Part shown: positions 42,491 through 51,824 of the stretch, in pieces
Numbering within the stretch: position 1 is the first letter of the stretch
Layout: every line of letters starts with the position of its first letter
NCBI GenBank assembly: GCA_964527995.1
Contig: CAZGRP010000013.1
Location: forward strand, 11,935 to 75,934
DNA length: 64,000 bases
Reading direction: 5' to 3'
DNA from: CAZGRP01 sp964527995
Lineage (GTDB): Bacteria > Zhuqueibacterota > Zhuqueibacteria > Oceanimicrobiales > CAZGRP01
Notes under the pieces: model-generated
What the model was told of the DNA's origin: nothing
The model's database searches: none
What the model saw: the letters and a program-made list of their open reading frames with translations, nothing else
Program-made: the position numbers and the translations under genes

Positions 42491-42506
42491 TGGCATATCA
42501 GTTGCA
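42491..42506 (+). promoter_or_regulatory. Sigma54 promoter upstream of ccmF
   Basis: TGGCAT-N5-TTGCA with exact GG-N10-GC (42492-42493, 42504-42505). It lies about 190 bases before ATG 42699. Apart from a short hairpin (GCCGGC...GCCGGC, about 42515-42535), I see nothing else in the 492 bases 42207-42698. Confidence 0.68.
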
Positions 42507-42698
42507 CGACAAGCCGGCGATGCCTCATGCCGGCTCGTGATTGACCCGCTGTGAGCCAAGTTCCGCACGGGCGCCGGCACACCGTCCCGGGTTCCGCGGC
42601 GGAACACGGCCGGGTTCATCGACTGCCGGCGGGGCGACACGCATGCTGAAGACTCTGGTCGAGAGTGAACGTGTTCCAACAAGAGAGAGGATTCGGGT

Positions 42699-44747
42699 AT
42701 GTGGCAATATGGCCATGAATTCTTGTTGCTGGCTTTCGCAACGGCCTTCTATGCCGTCATCGCATCTGTAGTCGGAGCGCGCCGGCGTCGACCAGACCTG
42801 ATTGAGTCGGGGCAGAACGCCACCTTTGCTGTGACCTTCCTGTTGACGCTTGCCGTCCTGGCTCTGTTACAGGCTCTGATGTCGAGCAATTTCAACCTCG
42901 AATACGTCTATGGCTACACCAACCGTGCGCTGCCGGGCCTCCTGAAGGCCACGGCGTTGTGGGGTGGTCAAAAAGGTTCCCTGCTCTTCTGGGGCTGGTT
43001 GCTCTCCGTCTTTACCGCCGTGGCCGTGCTGGCCAATCGCCGCCGGCACCCCGAGTTGATGCCGTACGTGGTGGCGGTCGCATCGTCGATCATGCTCTTC
43101 TTTTTGATCCTGAATCTGTTTGTTTCTCAGGTCTTCGAGCGGTTTTGGAGACTGCCCAACGGCAGGGTGATTGCAGCGGTTTTCCAGCCGGCTGGCGGTG
43201 TTCCGTTTATGCCCCCAGACGGGCGCGGCCTCAACCCGCTCCTGCAGCACTGGGCCATGGCGCTTCATCCTCCCGTGCTCTACCTCGGCTATGTTGGTCT
43301 GACAATTCCGTTCGCCTTCGCTATCGCCGCTCTGATCACCCGGAGACTGGGCAACCAGTGGTTGCGGAGTATTCGCGTCTGGTCGCTGCTGCCCTGGTTC
43401 TTTCTGGGTATGGGGATGTTGTTGGGTGCCAAATGGGCCTACATGGAACTGGGGTGGGGCGGCTACTGGGCCTGGGATCCGGTGGAGAATTCAGCCCTGA
43501 TGCCGTGGCTGGCTTCTACGGCCTTCATCCACTCGGTGATGATCCAGGAGAAGAAAAACATGCTCCGCATCTGGAACATGTTCCTCATCATTCTGGCGTT
43601 CATTTTGTCGATTTTTGGCACCTTCATCACACGCAGTGGCGTCATCTCGTCGGTCCACGCTTTTACCGAATCCAACATCGGCCCGTTTTTCTCTGGACTT
43701 CTGGTGATACTGACACTCTTTTCCTTTGGGCTTCTATGGTCACGCCGCGACCTCCTGAAGAGCGAAAATCATCTTGACTCCATCATGTCGAGGGAGTCGG
43801 CCTTCCTCGTGAACAACCTGGCGTTGCTGGGCGCCTGCTTCGCCGTCTTTTGGGGCACGATTTTTCCGATTGTCTCAGAGGCAGTACGCGGAGTGAAAGT
43901 GACGGTCGGGCCGTCGTTCTTCAACTCTGTGAACATCCCGCTGGCATTGTTCCTCCTTTTTCTCACTGGGGTAGGCCCGCTCGTCGCCTGGCGCAAGACC
44001 TCTGGTAAGCTGCTGCGCAAGATGTTCCTGAAGCCGACAATCGCCGCTCTGGTCGGGTTGGCAGTCATGGCCGCCGCCGGCGTGCGCGATTTCTACGCCT
44101 TGATATCGTTCTCTCTGTCGATTTTCGTGATCGGCACAATCATCGCCGAATTCCATCGCGGCGCCCGGGCTCGTGGTCGTACCCACGGTGAATCTTATCC
44201 CCTGGCGCTATGGCACCTGCTTCTGCGCAACAAACGTCGCTATGGCGGCTATGTGGTGCACCTGGGCATCGTGGTGATTTTCATAGGGATCACGGGATCT
44301 GCTTTCAATCGAGAGGTTGAGGGCACACTGAAAATCGGGGAGTCGCTCGACATCCAGAGGTATCGGCTTACCTACACGAACTTCATCAGGGGCGAGGATC
44401 CCAACAAGTTGATTTGGAAGGCTGAGATGGCTGTCTACCACGATGGCAGGCCTCTGGGCACGCTCCAGCCACAGCGGTTTTTCTACAAAGTCCAGCAGCA
44501 ACCGACCACCGAGGTCGCCCTGCACAGCACACTGCGGGAGGACCTCTACGTCGTACTTGCCCAGTCCAATGAGGACAAGAGCGCCATCTTCAAAGTGTAT
44601 CTCAATCCGCTGGTGCAGTGGGTGTGGCTCGGCGGCATGATCGTTGTCATCGGCAGCTTCGTTCTCTTTCTGCCCGACAGGGTCGGCCGTTCCCGCAAAG
44701 CGATTGCGCAGCGGCGAAAGCGCGCCAAGGAGCCCGCCCGATCGTAG
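42699..44747 (+). CDS. ccmF: CcmF-type haem lyase subunit
   Basis: A 682-residue membrane protein with about 14-15 helices. The WWD haem-handling signature is present as GWGGYWAWDPVENSALMPWL (about residues 248-267). Flanking conserved histidines are seen in LLQHWAMALHPP and TAFIHSVM, and a periplasmic domain lies near the C terminus (about 540-640). CcmF receives haem from CcmE and attaches it to CxxCH apocytochromes. ATG 42699 follows AGAGAGAGGA. The Cys-type ccmE is far away at 1063; ccmABC, ccmG and ccmH are not in the window, although Cys-type systems can lack CcmG/H. Confidence 0.93.
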   Translation: MWQYGHEFLLLAFATAFYAVIASVVGARRRRPDLIESGQNATFAVTFLLTLAVLALLQALMSSNFNLEYVYGYTNRALPGLLKATALWGGQKGSLLFWGWLLSVFTAVAVLANRRRHPELMPYVVAVASSIMLFFLILNLFVSQVFERFWRLPNGRVIAAVFQPAGGVPFMPPDGRGLNPLLQHWAMALHPPVLYLGYVGLTIPFAFAIAALITRRLGNQWLRSIRVWSLLPWFFLGMGMLLGAKWAYMELGWGGYWAWDPVENSALMPWLASTAFIHSVMIQEKKNMLRIWNMFLIILAFILSIFGTFITRSGVISSVHAFTESNIGPFFSGLLVILTLFSFGLLWSRRDLLKSENHLDSIMSRESAFLVNNLALLGACFAVFWGTIFPIVSEAVRGVKVTVGPSFFNSVNIPLALFLLFLTGVGPLVAWRKTSGKLLRKMFLKPTIAALVGLAVMAAAGVRDFYALISFSLSIFVIGTIIAEFHRGARARGRTHGESYPLALWHLLLRNKRRYGGYVVHLGIVVIFIGITGSAFNREVEGTLKIGESLDIQRYRLTYTNFIRGEDPNKLIWKAEMAVYHDGRPLGTLQPQRFFYKVQQQPTTEVALHSTLREDLYVVLAQSNEDKSAIFKVYLNPLVQWVWLGGMIVVIGSFVLFLPDRVGRSRKAIAQRRKRAKEPARS

Positions 44748-44815
44748 CGGCAGGTACTGGAAATCAGAAACGGGTAAATCGTGGCCGCCCGCAGTTCGCG
44801 CGCTGCGTTACCCTT

Positions 44816-44943
44816 GCTGTCATTCCGAGGACGGCCGGAGGCCGGACCAGGAATCTCTAGCTTTCGGTGGAGTGACACCGTTTGATTCAACCCAGAAGTC
44901 CTTCGCTCGCCGGGCCCTGCCCGGTCTTGCTCGAAACGACAGC
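44816..44943. repeat. 128-bp element with imperfect terminal inverted repeats
   Basis: GCTGTCATTCCGAG (44816-44829) is mirrored by CTCGAAACGACAGC (44930-44943), two mismatches in 14. It has no coding capacity and lies between the convergent ccmF and actF genes. Motifs of the GTCATTCCGAG type are common dispersed intergenic repeats in bacterial genomes. The rest of 44748-45003 is featureless. Confidence 0.55.
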
Positions 44944-45003
44944 GGAGTAGTGGGCTGGCGGCGAGTGCCATCGCTTCCAATCTGCGCGCCGTGCAGCGCC
45001 GAC

Positions 45004-46179
45004 TCAATGTTCAAGCTGAGGAAGGCTCTCCACGAGGTAGGGATCGCGGATGGGGAGGATGCTCTGCCTGCCGAGGGCTCGGAAAACAGCCCAGAAAAAC
45101 ACAGCCATGACGCCGACAAACGGGCCAATCTCCCACAGGCCGAGAGTCGGCGTGGGGCCGAACGTGACCGGCATCACCATGATAAACAGGTCGAGCCAGT
45201 GCCCGATCAGGATGATGATGGCGGTCTGCAGCATGATTTTGTCGTTGCGCTTGGTTGCCCGAGGCAGCAGGATGAGAAAGGGGACGAGCCAGTTCAACAT
45301 GACATTCATGAAGGAGAGAGAGCCCCATCCGCCGAAGTGACGGAAGATGTAGTAGGAGGTTTCTTCCGGAATGTTTGAGTACCAGATCAGCATGTGTTGC
45401 GAAACCCACATGTAGACCCAGAAGAAGCTGAACGCGAGCAGAAGACTGCCCATGTCCCTCATGTGCGCGGTGGTAAAGATGTGGTCATACCCCATGCGGC
45501 GCAGGATGACCATAAAGACCGTGATCATCGCCAGACCGCTGAGAAACATGCCGCTGAGGTTCAGGAACGCAAAGACGGTGCTCTGCCAGTGAGGCTCGAG
45601 CGACATCACGAGGTCGACGCTTGCCATAGATGCCGTCAACACGCCCAGGACGATGAAGATCGCCGAGTTCCGCACATTGCGCCGGGTATGAACGACATCC
45701 CCGTCCTCGTCCTGCCTGACTGAATTTTTCACGATCACCCTGCTCAACACAATCCAGATCACAAAATAGCCGAACAGCCTGGCGATAAAGAATGGCTCGT
45801 TCAGCCAGGCGCGTTTGCCCTGGAGAACCGCATCCTTGGCCACGGCCGCCTCGTTGGTCCACTGATAAAGCGTGTGCATTCCAAAGATGAGCACGGCGGC
45901 GCCGATGGCGGCAACGGCCAGGGTGGAGGTCATTGCTTCGGGGATGCGGCGGATGGCTGTGCTCCAGCCAGCGTTGGAGACGTACTGCACAGCGATGAAG
46001 AATCCGGCGCCCAGCCCCAGACTCAGGACATAATACACGGCGATGAGAAAGTTCGGCCAGACACGCTCCGGAGCGGCAAACAGGCCCAGAATAAAGGTGA
46101 ACAACCCGAAGGCCATCAGCGCCGCCAGCAGGCGCTTTACGGAAGATGATATTTCAACCCTTGGTAGCTCGCGGATCAT
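45004..46179 (-). CDS. actF: Alternative complex III subunit F (integral membrane)
   Basis: A 391-residue protein with about ten transmembrane helices, related to ActC but without FeS or haem motifs. Recognisable parts are NEPFFIARLFGYFVIWIVLS, ASVDLVMSLEPHWQSTVFAF and WYSNIPEETSYY. ACIII oxidises menaquinol and passes electrons to cytochrome c or an oxidase; ActF is its second large membrane subunit. It overlaps actE by ATGA and is the last act gene. Confidence 0.9.
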   Translation of the reverse strand: MIRELPRVEISSSVKRLLAALMAFGLFTFILGLFAAPERVWPNFLIAVYYVLSLGLGAGFFIAVQYVSNAGWSTAIRRIPEAMTSTLAVAAIGAAVLIFGMHTLYQWTNEAAVAKDAVLQGKRAWLNEPFFIARLFGYFVIWIVLSRVIVKNSVRQDEDGDVVHTRRNVRNSAIFIVLGVLTASMASVDLVMSLEPHWQSTVFAFLNLSGMFLSGLAMITVFMVILRRMGYDHIFTTAHMRDMGSLLLAFSFFWVYMWVSQHMLIWYSNIPEETSYYIFRHFGGWGSLSFMNVMLNWLVPFLILLPRATKRNDKIMLQTAIIILIGHWLDLFIMVMPVTFGPTPTLGLWEIGPFVGVMAVFFWAVFRALGRQSILPIRDPYLVESLPQLEH

Positions 46180-46742
46180 GGTTGGCTCTCTTGCAGTTTT
46201 CTGACGTAGGAGACGGCCTGCCAGCGGTCAGTTCGGTCAATCTGGCCACCGTAGGCCGGCATGTTGTTGTAGCCAAAAGTGACAATGTAAAAGATCTGCC
46301 CGTCCTTGAGCCCGCGTGCATGGGGCAGCAGCAGGGACGGAGGCGGTGGAAAGCCGCGCTGGACCACGGGGCCGTCACCGCGGCCACCGGCGCCGTGGCA
46401 GACCTGGCAGTAGGTCTGGTAGATTTCTTTTCCGCGGGCGAGGTTCGCGGGATTCTGGTGGTCGAGGGGGCTCCGCAACTCCTCGCCGGCGCGTTCGAAG
46501 TCGGCCTGCGAAGGCCCATAGTGAAGGGGCGGCAAGCCCCGTGGAATCGTGCCCGCCGGAGGCGGCTGTTCGGTCTGTTGATGCGGCAGGTAGGGGTTCG
46601 GAGATTGGGCTTTATAGGCAACCGTGCGCGCCATGTCGGGGGTGTACACATAGTTCCGTCGATCCGGTTTTTGTCCTAGCGTCACCCGCAGCAGAAACAG
46701 AGCCGCCACATACACGAGCGTCGCGAAGATGAGCTTTTTCAA
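46176..46742 (-). CDS. actE: Alternative complex III monohaem cytochrome c subunit E
   Basis: A 188-residue protein starting at TTG (46742), seven bases after GGAGG and overlapping the actD stop. One N-terminal membrane/lipoprotein-like segment precedes a class I cytochrome domain with TYCQVCHGAGGRGDGP (haem site) and a downstream Met in YNNMPAYGG as probable sixth ligand. It is the electron exit of the complex together with ActA. A longer frame from 46793 exists but lacks a sensible start. Confidence 0.9.
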   Translation of the reverse strand: MKKLIFATLVYVAALFLLRVTLGQKPDRRNYVYTPDMARTVAYKAQSPNPYLPHQQTEQPPPAGTIPRGLPPLHYGPSQADFERAGEELRSPLDHQNPANLARGKEIYQTYCQVCHGAGGRGDGPVVQRGFPPPPSLLLPHARGLKDGQIFYIVTFGYNNMPAYGGQIDRTDRWQAVSYVRKLQESQP

Positions 46743-47269
46743 TGCCAACCCTCCGCAAGATGTCTTGCTTCCAGCAGACCAAAACCCTGCCAAAGTTGCC
46801 GCAACGACTCTGGGTCAAAGGAGGCGTCCCGCTCTTCGATCGCCAGAACAAAGCGGTTGTCCGTGATGCCCTCGTACGGCAGCGCCTCCGTTTTCCCTGG
46901 AAAGAGCTTGGTGCGGAGGAACATGGTGAAGACAACGCCCAGGCCGCCGAAGAGAACCGTCAGCTCGAAAATGACCGGCAGGTATGCCGGCAGCGAATTG
47001 AACGGCTTTCCTCCGACGTTGAGAGGCCAGCTGATGGATTCGATCCAGAACTGAGCATAGAGCCCAAAGGCGAAGCCGAGCACGGCGAAGGCCAGACACA
47101 CCCAGGTCAGCTTGCTGGGGCGCAATCCCATCGCCTGGTCGAGACCATGGACCGCGTAGGGAGTGTAGATGTCGTAGATGTCGTATCCCGCAGCGCGTGT
47201 GGCGCGGGTGGCTTCGAGAATGTCCGATTCATCGGCGAAGACGCCGAGGAACAACTGTTTGTCCATCAT
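46739..47269 (-). CDS. actD: Alternative complex III subunit D
   Basis: 176 residues; a soluble N-terminal part (LFLGVFADESDILEATRATR, IYTPYAVHGLDQAMGL) is followed by two transmembrane helices (about 60-80 and 95-115) and a C-terminal tail containing DNRFVLAIE. This matches the ActD (DUF3341) family. It overlaps actC by ATGA. Confidence 0.9.
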   Translation of the reverse strand: MMDKQLFLGVFADESDILEATRATRAAGYDIYDIYTPYAVHGLDQAMGLRPSKLTWVCLAFAVLGFAFGLYAQFWIESISWPLNVGGKPFNSLPAYLPVIFELTVLFGGLGVVFTMFLRTKLFPGKTEALPYEGITDNRFVLAIEERDASFDPESLRQLWQGFGLLEARHLAEGWH

Positions 47270-48693
47270 GATACCCCTGCAGCCTCGAGCCCAGGTTCAA
47301 CATCTCTTGGTGCAGCAGCCACGGCCTCGCGCGGCTTCGGCCGGCGAGCGTAGCTCAAAACGCCCTTCACCTCGCCGATGGCAATGAAGGGAACGAAACG
47401 AGCGAACAGCAGGAAGGCGGTGAAAAACAACCCGAAGCTGCCCGCCAAAGTGGCGATTTCGATGATGGTCGGCTTGTACATGACCCAACTGGATGGAAGA
47501 AAATCGCGGTGCAGAGAGACGACGATAATGACAAAACGCTCCAGCCACATGCCGACGTTGATGAGGATTGAGATCAAGAAAACGGCGATGACATTGCGGC
47601 GGATCTTCTTGAACCACAAGAGCTGGGGCACAGCGACATTGCACACCATCATCGTCCAGTAGGCCCAGGCATAGGGCCCGAATGCGCGGTTGAGGAACGT
47701 GAATCGTTCGTATTCATTGACCGAGTACCACGCCAGGAAGATCTCGATGGCATAGGAAAGTGCAACGATGCCGGCGGTGACCAGAACGACTTTGCACATT
47801 TTTTCGATGTGGTCGATGGTGATGTAGTCCTCGTAGTGGAGCGTCGTTCGAGCGATCGTCATCAGCGTCAGCACCATGGCGAAGCCCGAGAAGATGGCGC
47901 CGGCCACGAAGTATGGCGGGAAAATGGTCGAATGCCATCCCGGGATGATCGAGGTGGCGAAATCCATGCTGACGATGGAGTGGACCGAGAGAACCAACGG
48001 CGTCGCCAGGGCTGCGAGGAGGAGATAGACAGTCTCATAGCGATGCCAGGTGCGCAGCGATCCGTTCCACCCGAGGCTCATCAGCCGATAGATGATCTTT
48101 CTGATTTTCGACTTGGTGCGATCGCGAAGCGTCGCCATGTCCGGAATGAGACCGATGTACCAGAAGACCATCGAAATCGTGAAGTAGGTGCCGATGGCAA
48201 AGAAATCCCACAGCAGAGGCGAGCGGAAATTCACCCACAAGGGGCCTCGAAAATTGGGATAGGGGATGATGAAGAAGAACAGCCACGGCCGGCCCATATG
48301 GATCAGCGGGAAGATACCAGCGCAGGTAACGGCAAAGATCGTCATTGCCTCTGCAGACCGGTTGATCGACGTGCGCCAGCGCTGCCGGAACAGATAGAGA
48401 ATGGCCGAAATCAACGTGCCGGCGTGACCGATCCCGACCCAGAAGACAAAGTTGGTGATGTCAAACGCCCAGCCCACGGTCTTGTTCAACCCCCAGGTGC
48501 CGATGCCGGTTTTGATCTGGTAGGCCACCGCCGCCACACCGATCACCAGGACAGTGGACGAAGTGAGGAAGGCCAGCCACCACAGTTTCCCTGGACGTCG
48601 CTCGAGGGTCCTGGCGACATCATCGGTAACTTGTTCGAGGGATTTCGTCCCTTCGATGACAGGCTTTCTTAGCAGCGAGTATTGCATCGACAT
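47266..48693 (-). CDS. actC: Alternative complex III subunit C (NrfD-like quinone-binding membrane subunit)
   Basis: A 475-residue protein with about ten helices. VFWVGIGHAGTLISAILYLF (about residues 89-108) is the quinone-site motif shared with the NrfD protein at 36396. It binds menaquinol and couples to the FeS chain of ActB. A short polar C-terminal tail follows the last helix. It is separated from actB by 51 bases. Confidence 0.92.
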   Translation of the reverse strand: MSMQYSLLRKPVIEGTKSLEQVTDDVARTLERRPGKLWWLAFLTSSTVLVIGVAAVAYQIKTGIGTWGLNKTVGWAFDITNFVFWVGIGHAGTLISAILYLFRQRWRTSINRSAEAMTIFAVTCAGIFPLIHMGRPWLFFFIIPYPNFRGPLWVNFRSPLLWDFFAIGTYFTISMVFWYIGLIPDMATLRDRTKSKIRKIIYRLMSLGWNGSLRTWHRYETVYLLLAALATPLVLSVHSIVSMDFATSIIPGWHSTIFPPYFVAGAIFSGFAMVLTLMTIARTTLHYEDYITIDHIEKMCKVVLVTAGIVALSYAIEIFLAWYSVNEYERFTFLNRAFGPYAWAYWTMMVCNVAVPQLLWFKKIRRNVIAVFLISILINVGMWLERFVIIVVSLHRDFLPSSWVMYKPTIIEIATLAGSFGLFFTAFLLFARFVPFIAIGEVKGVLSYARRPKPREAVAAAPRDVEPGLEAAGVS

Positions 48694-48744
48694 ACGGTTG
48701 TGCTCTGCGTTTTCGATTAAGGTTTACGAATACGGACAGGCTCG

Positions 48745-51700
48745 CTATGCCTTCTGCTGTTGTCGATGACGGACCTTGGTCAGATAGCCCACCGTCGGTC
48801 GGATGTTCAATTCTTCCAGCATTCGGTAATGCCTTGGATTCTCCATCAGCTTCGAGATGCGGCTCTCGGGGTCGTTCGTGTCGCCGAACACGATCGCGTC
48901 GGCCGGGCAGGACTGCTCGCAGGCAAGCTTGATGTCTCCGTCTTTCAGGGGACGGTTGAGCCGTTTCGCTTCCGTTTCGGCCTCTTGAATGCGCTGCACG
49001 CACCACGAGCACTTCTCCATGATGCCACGTGAACGCGTCGTCACATCGGGATTGAGCACCAAGTGCTCCTCATCCTCTTTGCGCCAGTACTGGAACCAGT
49101 TGAAGCGGCGCACTTTGTAGGGGCAGTTGTTGGCGCAATACCGAATGCCGATGCAACGGTTGTAAATCTGCAGATTGAGCCCTTCGTCGCTGTGGACGGT
49201 GGCCAGGACCGGACAGACGCTTTCGCACGGAGCGTAGTCGCAATGATGGCACATCACCGGCTGGTGGATCACGTCGACGTCGCGGTCGTCACCTGAGTAA
49301 TACCGGTCGATGCGGATCCAATGCATCTCGCGCCTGCGGTAGACTTCATCTTTCCCGACGACGGCGACATTGTTTTCTGCCTGGCAGCTGATCACGCAGG
49401 CTGAGCAGCCGGTACAGCGATTCAGGTCGATGGCCATGGCCCAGTGACGGCCGGTGTACTTGTGATCTTGGGGCCACAACTGCTCGACCTTGTGCTCGTA
49501 GTGGTTGCCGGAAGCCGGGTCCTCAATATAGGCGGCCAGGGTGGTTTCGCGAACCATGTTCCGGCGCCTGCCGCCAAGGTGCTTTGGCACGGTGATGGTC
49601 TGATGTGTCTGGGTGAACGCCAGATGCGTGCGTCGTCCCGTCGGCTCGATCGAAACGGTATTCTCAAACAGGATGCTCCGGGAAGTCTGGACTGCAAGAG
49701 GATAACCGTTCTTGCCGACCGTTCCGCCCTCTTCCACCGTGGGTTTGCTCAACAACCACTGGGGTCCGATCTTGGCGAAGCGGTCGGTGCCCTTGCGGCC
49801 ATAGCCGACAGCGATGGCGACGACGCGCTCATGCTGTCCGGGCTGAATTTGAGCCGGGAGCTCGATGGCTACATCGCCGGCTGCAACTCGCAGGATGTCG
49901 CCTTCCTCGATGTTGAGGGCTGTGGCTGTCGCGGGCGCCAGACAAACATAGTTGTCCCAGACCGCCTTGGTCACCGGATCGGGTAGCTCATGGAGCCATG
50001 GATTGTGCGCGTGGCTGCCGTCCAGCATCCCCACCTTTTGGTAGAGCACCAGCGCAAAAGAGCCCGGTGGCGGAGCGGGGGAGAGCTTCAGAGGCTTTTT
50101 GGAGCCGATCTTGAAAGCCGAGACCGCTTCAGCCCGCGGTCGAACCCGTGCGTATCCGTCCTGAACGGCCTTGTCCCAGAATTTCTGAAAGGAAGTCTGC
50201 TTCTTTTGTCGCGGGAAGACGTGCCGCCGCCAGTGCGACTTGACGATCTCAAGGTCGCTGCGCGGTTCGCCCATCCACGCTACAAGAGCCTCGCTCAGCG
50301 AGCGCGTCTGGCCCAGGCGTGAGATCGCTGGCTGGGCCACGCTGACGACTCCGGACAGGACCTCGGCGTCGTCCCACGACTCCAGAGAGTGGGGAATAGG
50401 GCAGACGTATTTCGCAGACTCGGACGTTTCATCCAGATGCTCGGTAAAGGCGACGGTGACGGGCACTTTCTGGAGCGCTGCCGCAAACTCCTGGGCATGG
50501 GGCAGACTGTAGGCCGGATTGACACCCGCAATCAACAGTGCCTGCACCTTTCCAGCCTGCATCTTTTCGACGAGGTCGCGTACCGCCCGATCGTTGCCTT
50601 TCCAGTGCAGCGCGGGTACGGCGATGTCGAGCGTCTTGCCGTAATTTCCCAGCACATGGTTGACGAAGTTGACCGCCCGCTGCAGGCCGACGTCGTTCAG
50701 CCCACAGACAACCAGGCTTTTCCCTCGCGCCTGCCACAGGGTGTCGGCGATGTCATCGACGATGCTGTCGGGAACACGGGTCGTGGCCGATGGATCGCGC
50801 CAGGGTGGCGTGGCGACGCCCGCTTTGGCTGCCAGCCTCTCGGCGATCCGAAGGAGAACCAGAGCCCCCTCACCCGGAGTCACCTTGATCCGTTGATCGG
50901 CGTTGGAGCCGGTGAGCGACATGCGGCCCTCGAACTGGATGTGACGAGACAGCGTCGGCGGGTCGCCCGCCAGCGTGCGCCGGCTCGTGTACGCCTTCGT
51001 GAACTCCACGGGCGAAATCCACGTGCCGAGGAAATCGGCAGCGAAGCTGACGATGACATCCGCCCGGTCGAAGCGATAGTGAGGCAGCAGTCGTTTTCCA
51101 TGCGTGTGCTCGTGGGCGTCCAGGATGGCAGAGTACGAGACCGGATCGTATTCAATATGCCCGGCATTTTCGTAGCGCCCCAGAAACTTCCGGATCACTT
51201 GCCGTGTGCTCGGGCTTGTCACGGTTCCGGTCAAAAGATAGACTCCAGCCTTGATCCGGGCCAGCTCGGCTTTGATGCTTGCGTCCACCTGATCCCATTC
51301 GGCCGGCTTGCCGTCGAGCAGCGGTTTCTGCAGTCGCTTCGAATCGTACAGGCTGAGCACCGTGGCCTGGCCGACCGGGCAGACGCCGCCCTTGGAGAGA
51401 GGATGCTGCGGGTTGCCCTCGATCTTGATCGGACGGCCATCGCGGACCTTGGCCAGGATGCCGCAGCGGGCGTTGCAGCCGCTACATGTTGTGGCGTACC
51501 AGAGGGATCTGCCGGGCTTGATCTCCTCGGGCCGCACCAGCAGCGGGATGGCCTTCTCCACCGGCGCGCGCGAGCAGGCCGCCAGCACGGAGCCCGCGAC
51601 AGTGAAGCCGGCTGCTTTCAGGAAGGAACGGCGCGAAATCCCCGACTCAGAGGCCGCCGTCTCTTTGAACAACCGCCCAACGTCCACCGGCGGTGCCGGG

Positions 51701-51789
51701 AATTCGCTTTCCAGGCTCTTCTCGAACTCAGGAGTGTGTTCTCTCTCCTCGATGCCTTTCCAGTACGATCTCTCTCTGTCAGATGCCAT
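48745..51789 (-). CDS. actB: Alternative complex III subunit B (molybdopterin-like/FeS fusion)
   Basis: A 1014-residue protein. The N-terminal extension holds a Tat-type segment (SGISRRSFLKAAGFTVAGSV, about 49-68), then a MopB-type module with CSGCNARC and GGVCPVGQ. From about residue 760 a ferredoxin-like module follows: CTGCSACVISC, CHHCDYAPCESVC, CIGIRYCANNC, CSWC and CEQSC. In the third group Ile replaces one Cys, which predicts one [3Fe-4S] beside three [4Fe-4S] clusters, as reported for ACIII. ActB in known complexes binds no molybdopterin. The Qrc-like cluster at 33241/35711 carries the same two modules as separate genes. Confidence 0.93.
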   Translation of the reverse strand: MASDRERSYWKGIEEREHTPEFEKSLESEFPAPPVDVGRLFKETAASESGISRRSFLKAAGFTVAGSVLAACSRAPVEKAIPLLVRPEEIKPGRSLWYATTCSGCNARCGILAKVRDGRPIKIEGNPQHPLSKGGVCPVGQATVLSLYDSKRLQKPLLDGKPAEWDQVDASIKAELARIKAGVYLLTGTVTSPSTRQVIRKFLGRYENAGHIEYDPVSYSAILDAHEHTHGKRLLPHYRFDRADVIVSFAADFLGTWISPVEFTKAYTSRRTLAGDPPTLSRHIQFEGRMSLTGSNADQRIKVTPGEGALVLLRIAERLAAKAGVATPPWRDPSATTRVPDSIVDDIADTLWQARGKSLVVCGLNDVGLQRAVNFVNHVLGNYGKTLDIAVPALHWKGNDRAVRDLVEKMQAGKVQALLIAGVNPAYSLPHAQEFAAALQKVPVTVAFTEHLDETSESAKYVCPIPHSLESWDDAEVLSGVVSVAQPAISRLGQTRSLSEALVAWMGEPRSDLEIVKSHWRRHVFPRQKKQTSFQKFWDKAVQDGYARVRPRAEAVSAFKIGSKKPLKLSPAPPPGSFALVLYQKVGMLDGSHAHNPWLHELPDPVTKAVWDNYVCLAPATATALNIEEGDILRVAAGDVAIELPAQIQPGQHERVVAIAVGYGRKGTDRFAKIGPQWLLSKPTVEEGGTVGKNGYPLAVQTSRSILFENTVSIEPTGRRTHLAFTQTHQTITVPKHLGGRRRNMVRETTLAAYIEDPASGNHYEHKVEQLWPQDHKYTGRHWAMAIDLNRCTGCSACVISCQAENNVAVVGKDEVYRRREMHWIRIDRYYSGDDRDVDVIHQPVMCHHCDYAPCESVCPVLATVHSDEGLNLQIYNRCIGIRYCANNCPYKVRRFNWFQYWRKEDEEHLVLNPDVTTRSRGIMEKCSWCVQRIQEAETEAKRLNRPLKDGDIKLACEQSCPADAIVFGDTNDPESRISKLMENPRHYRMLEELNIRPTVGYLTKVRHRQQQKA

Positions 51790-51824
51790 CTTGGTCTCTT
51801 AGCAATTCATCTCCTGCGCGAAAA

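Noticed and set aside
44644..45378. Plus-strand frame running from ccmF into actF
   Set aside because: It is antisense to actF, spans the intergenic repeat, and has no ribosome site or family features.
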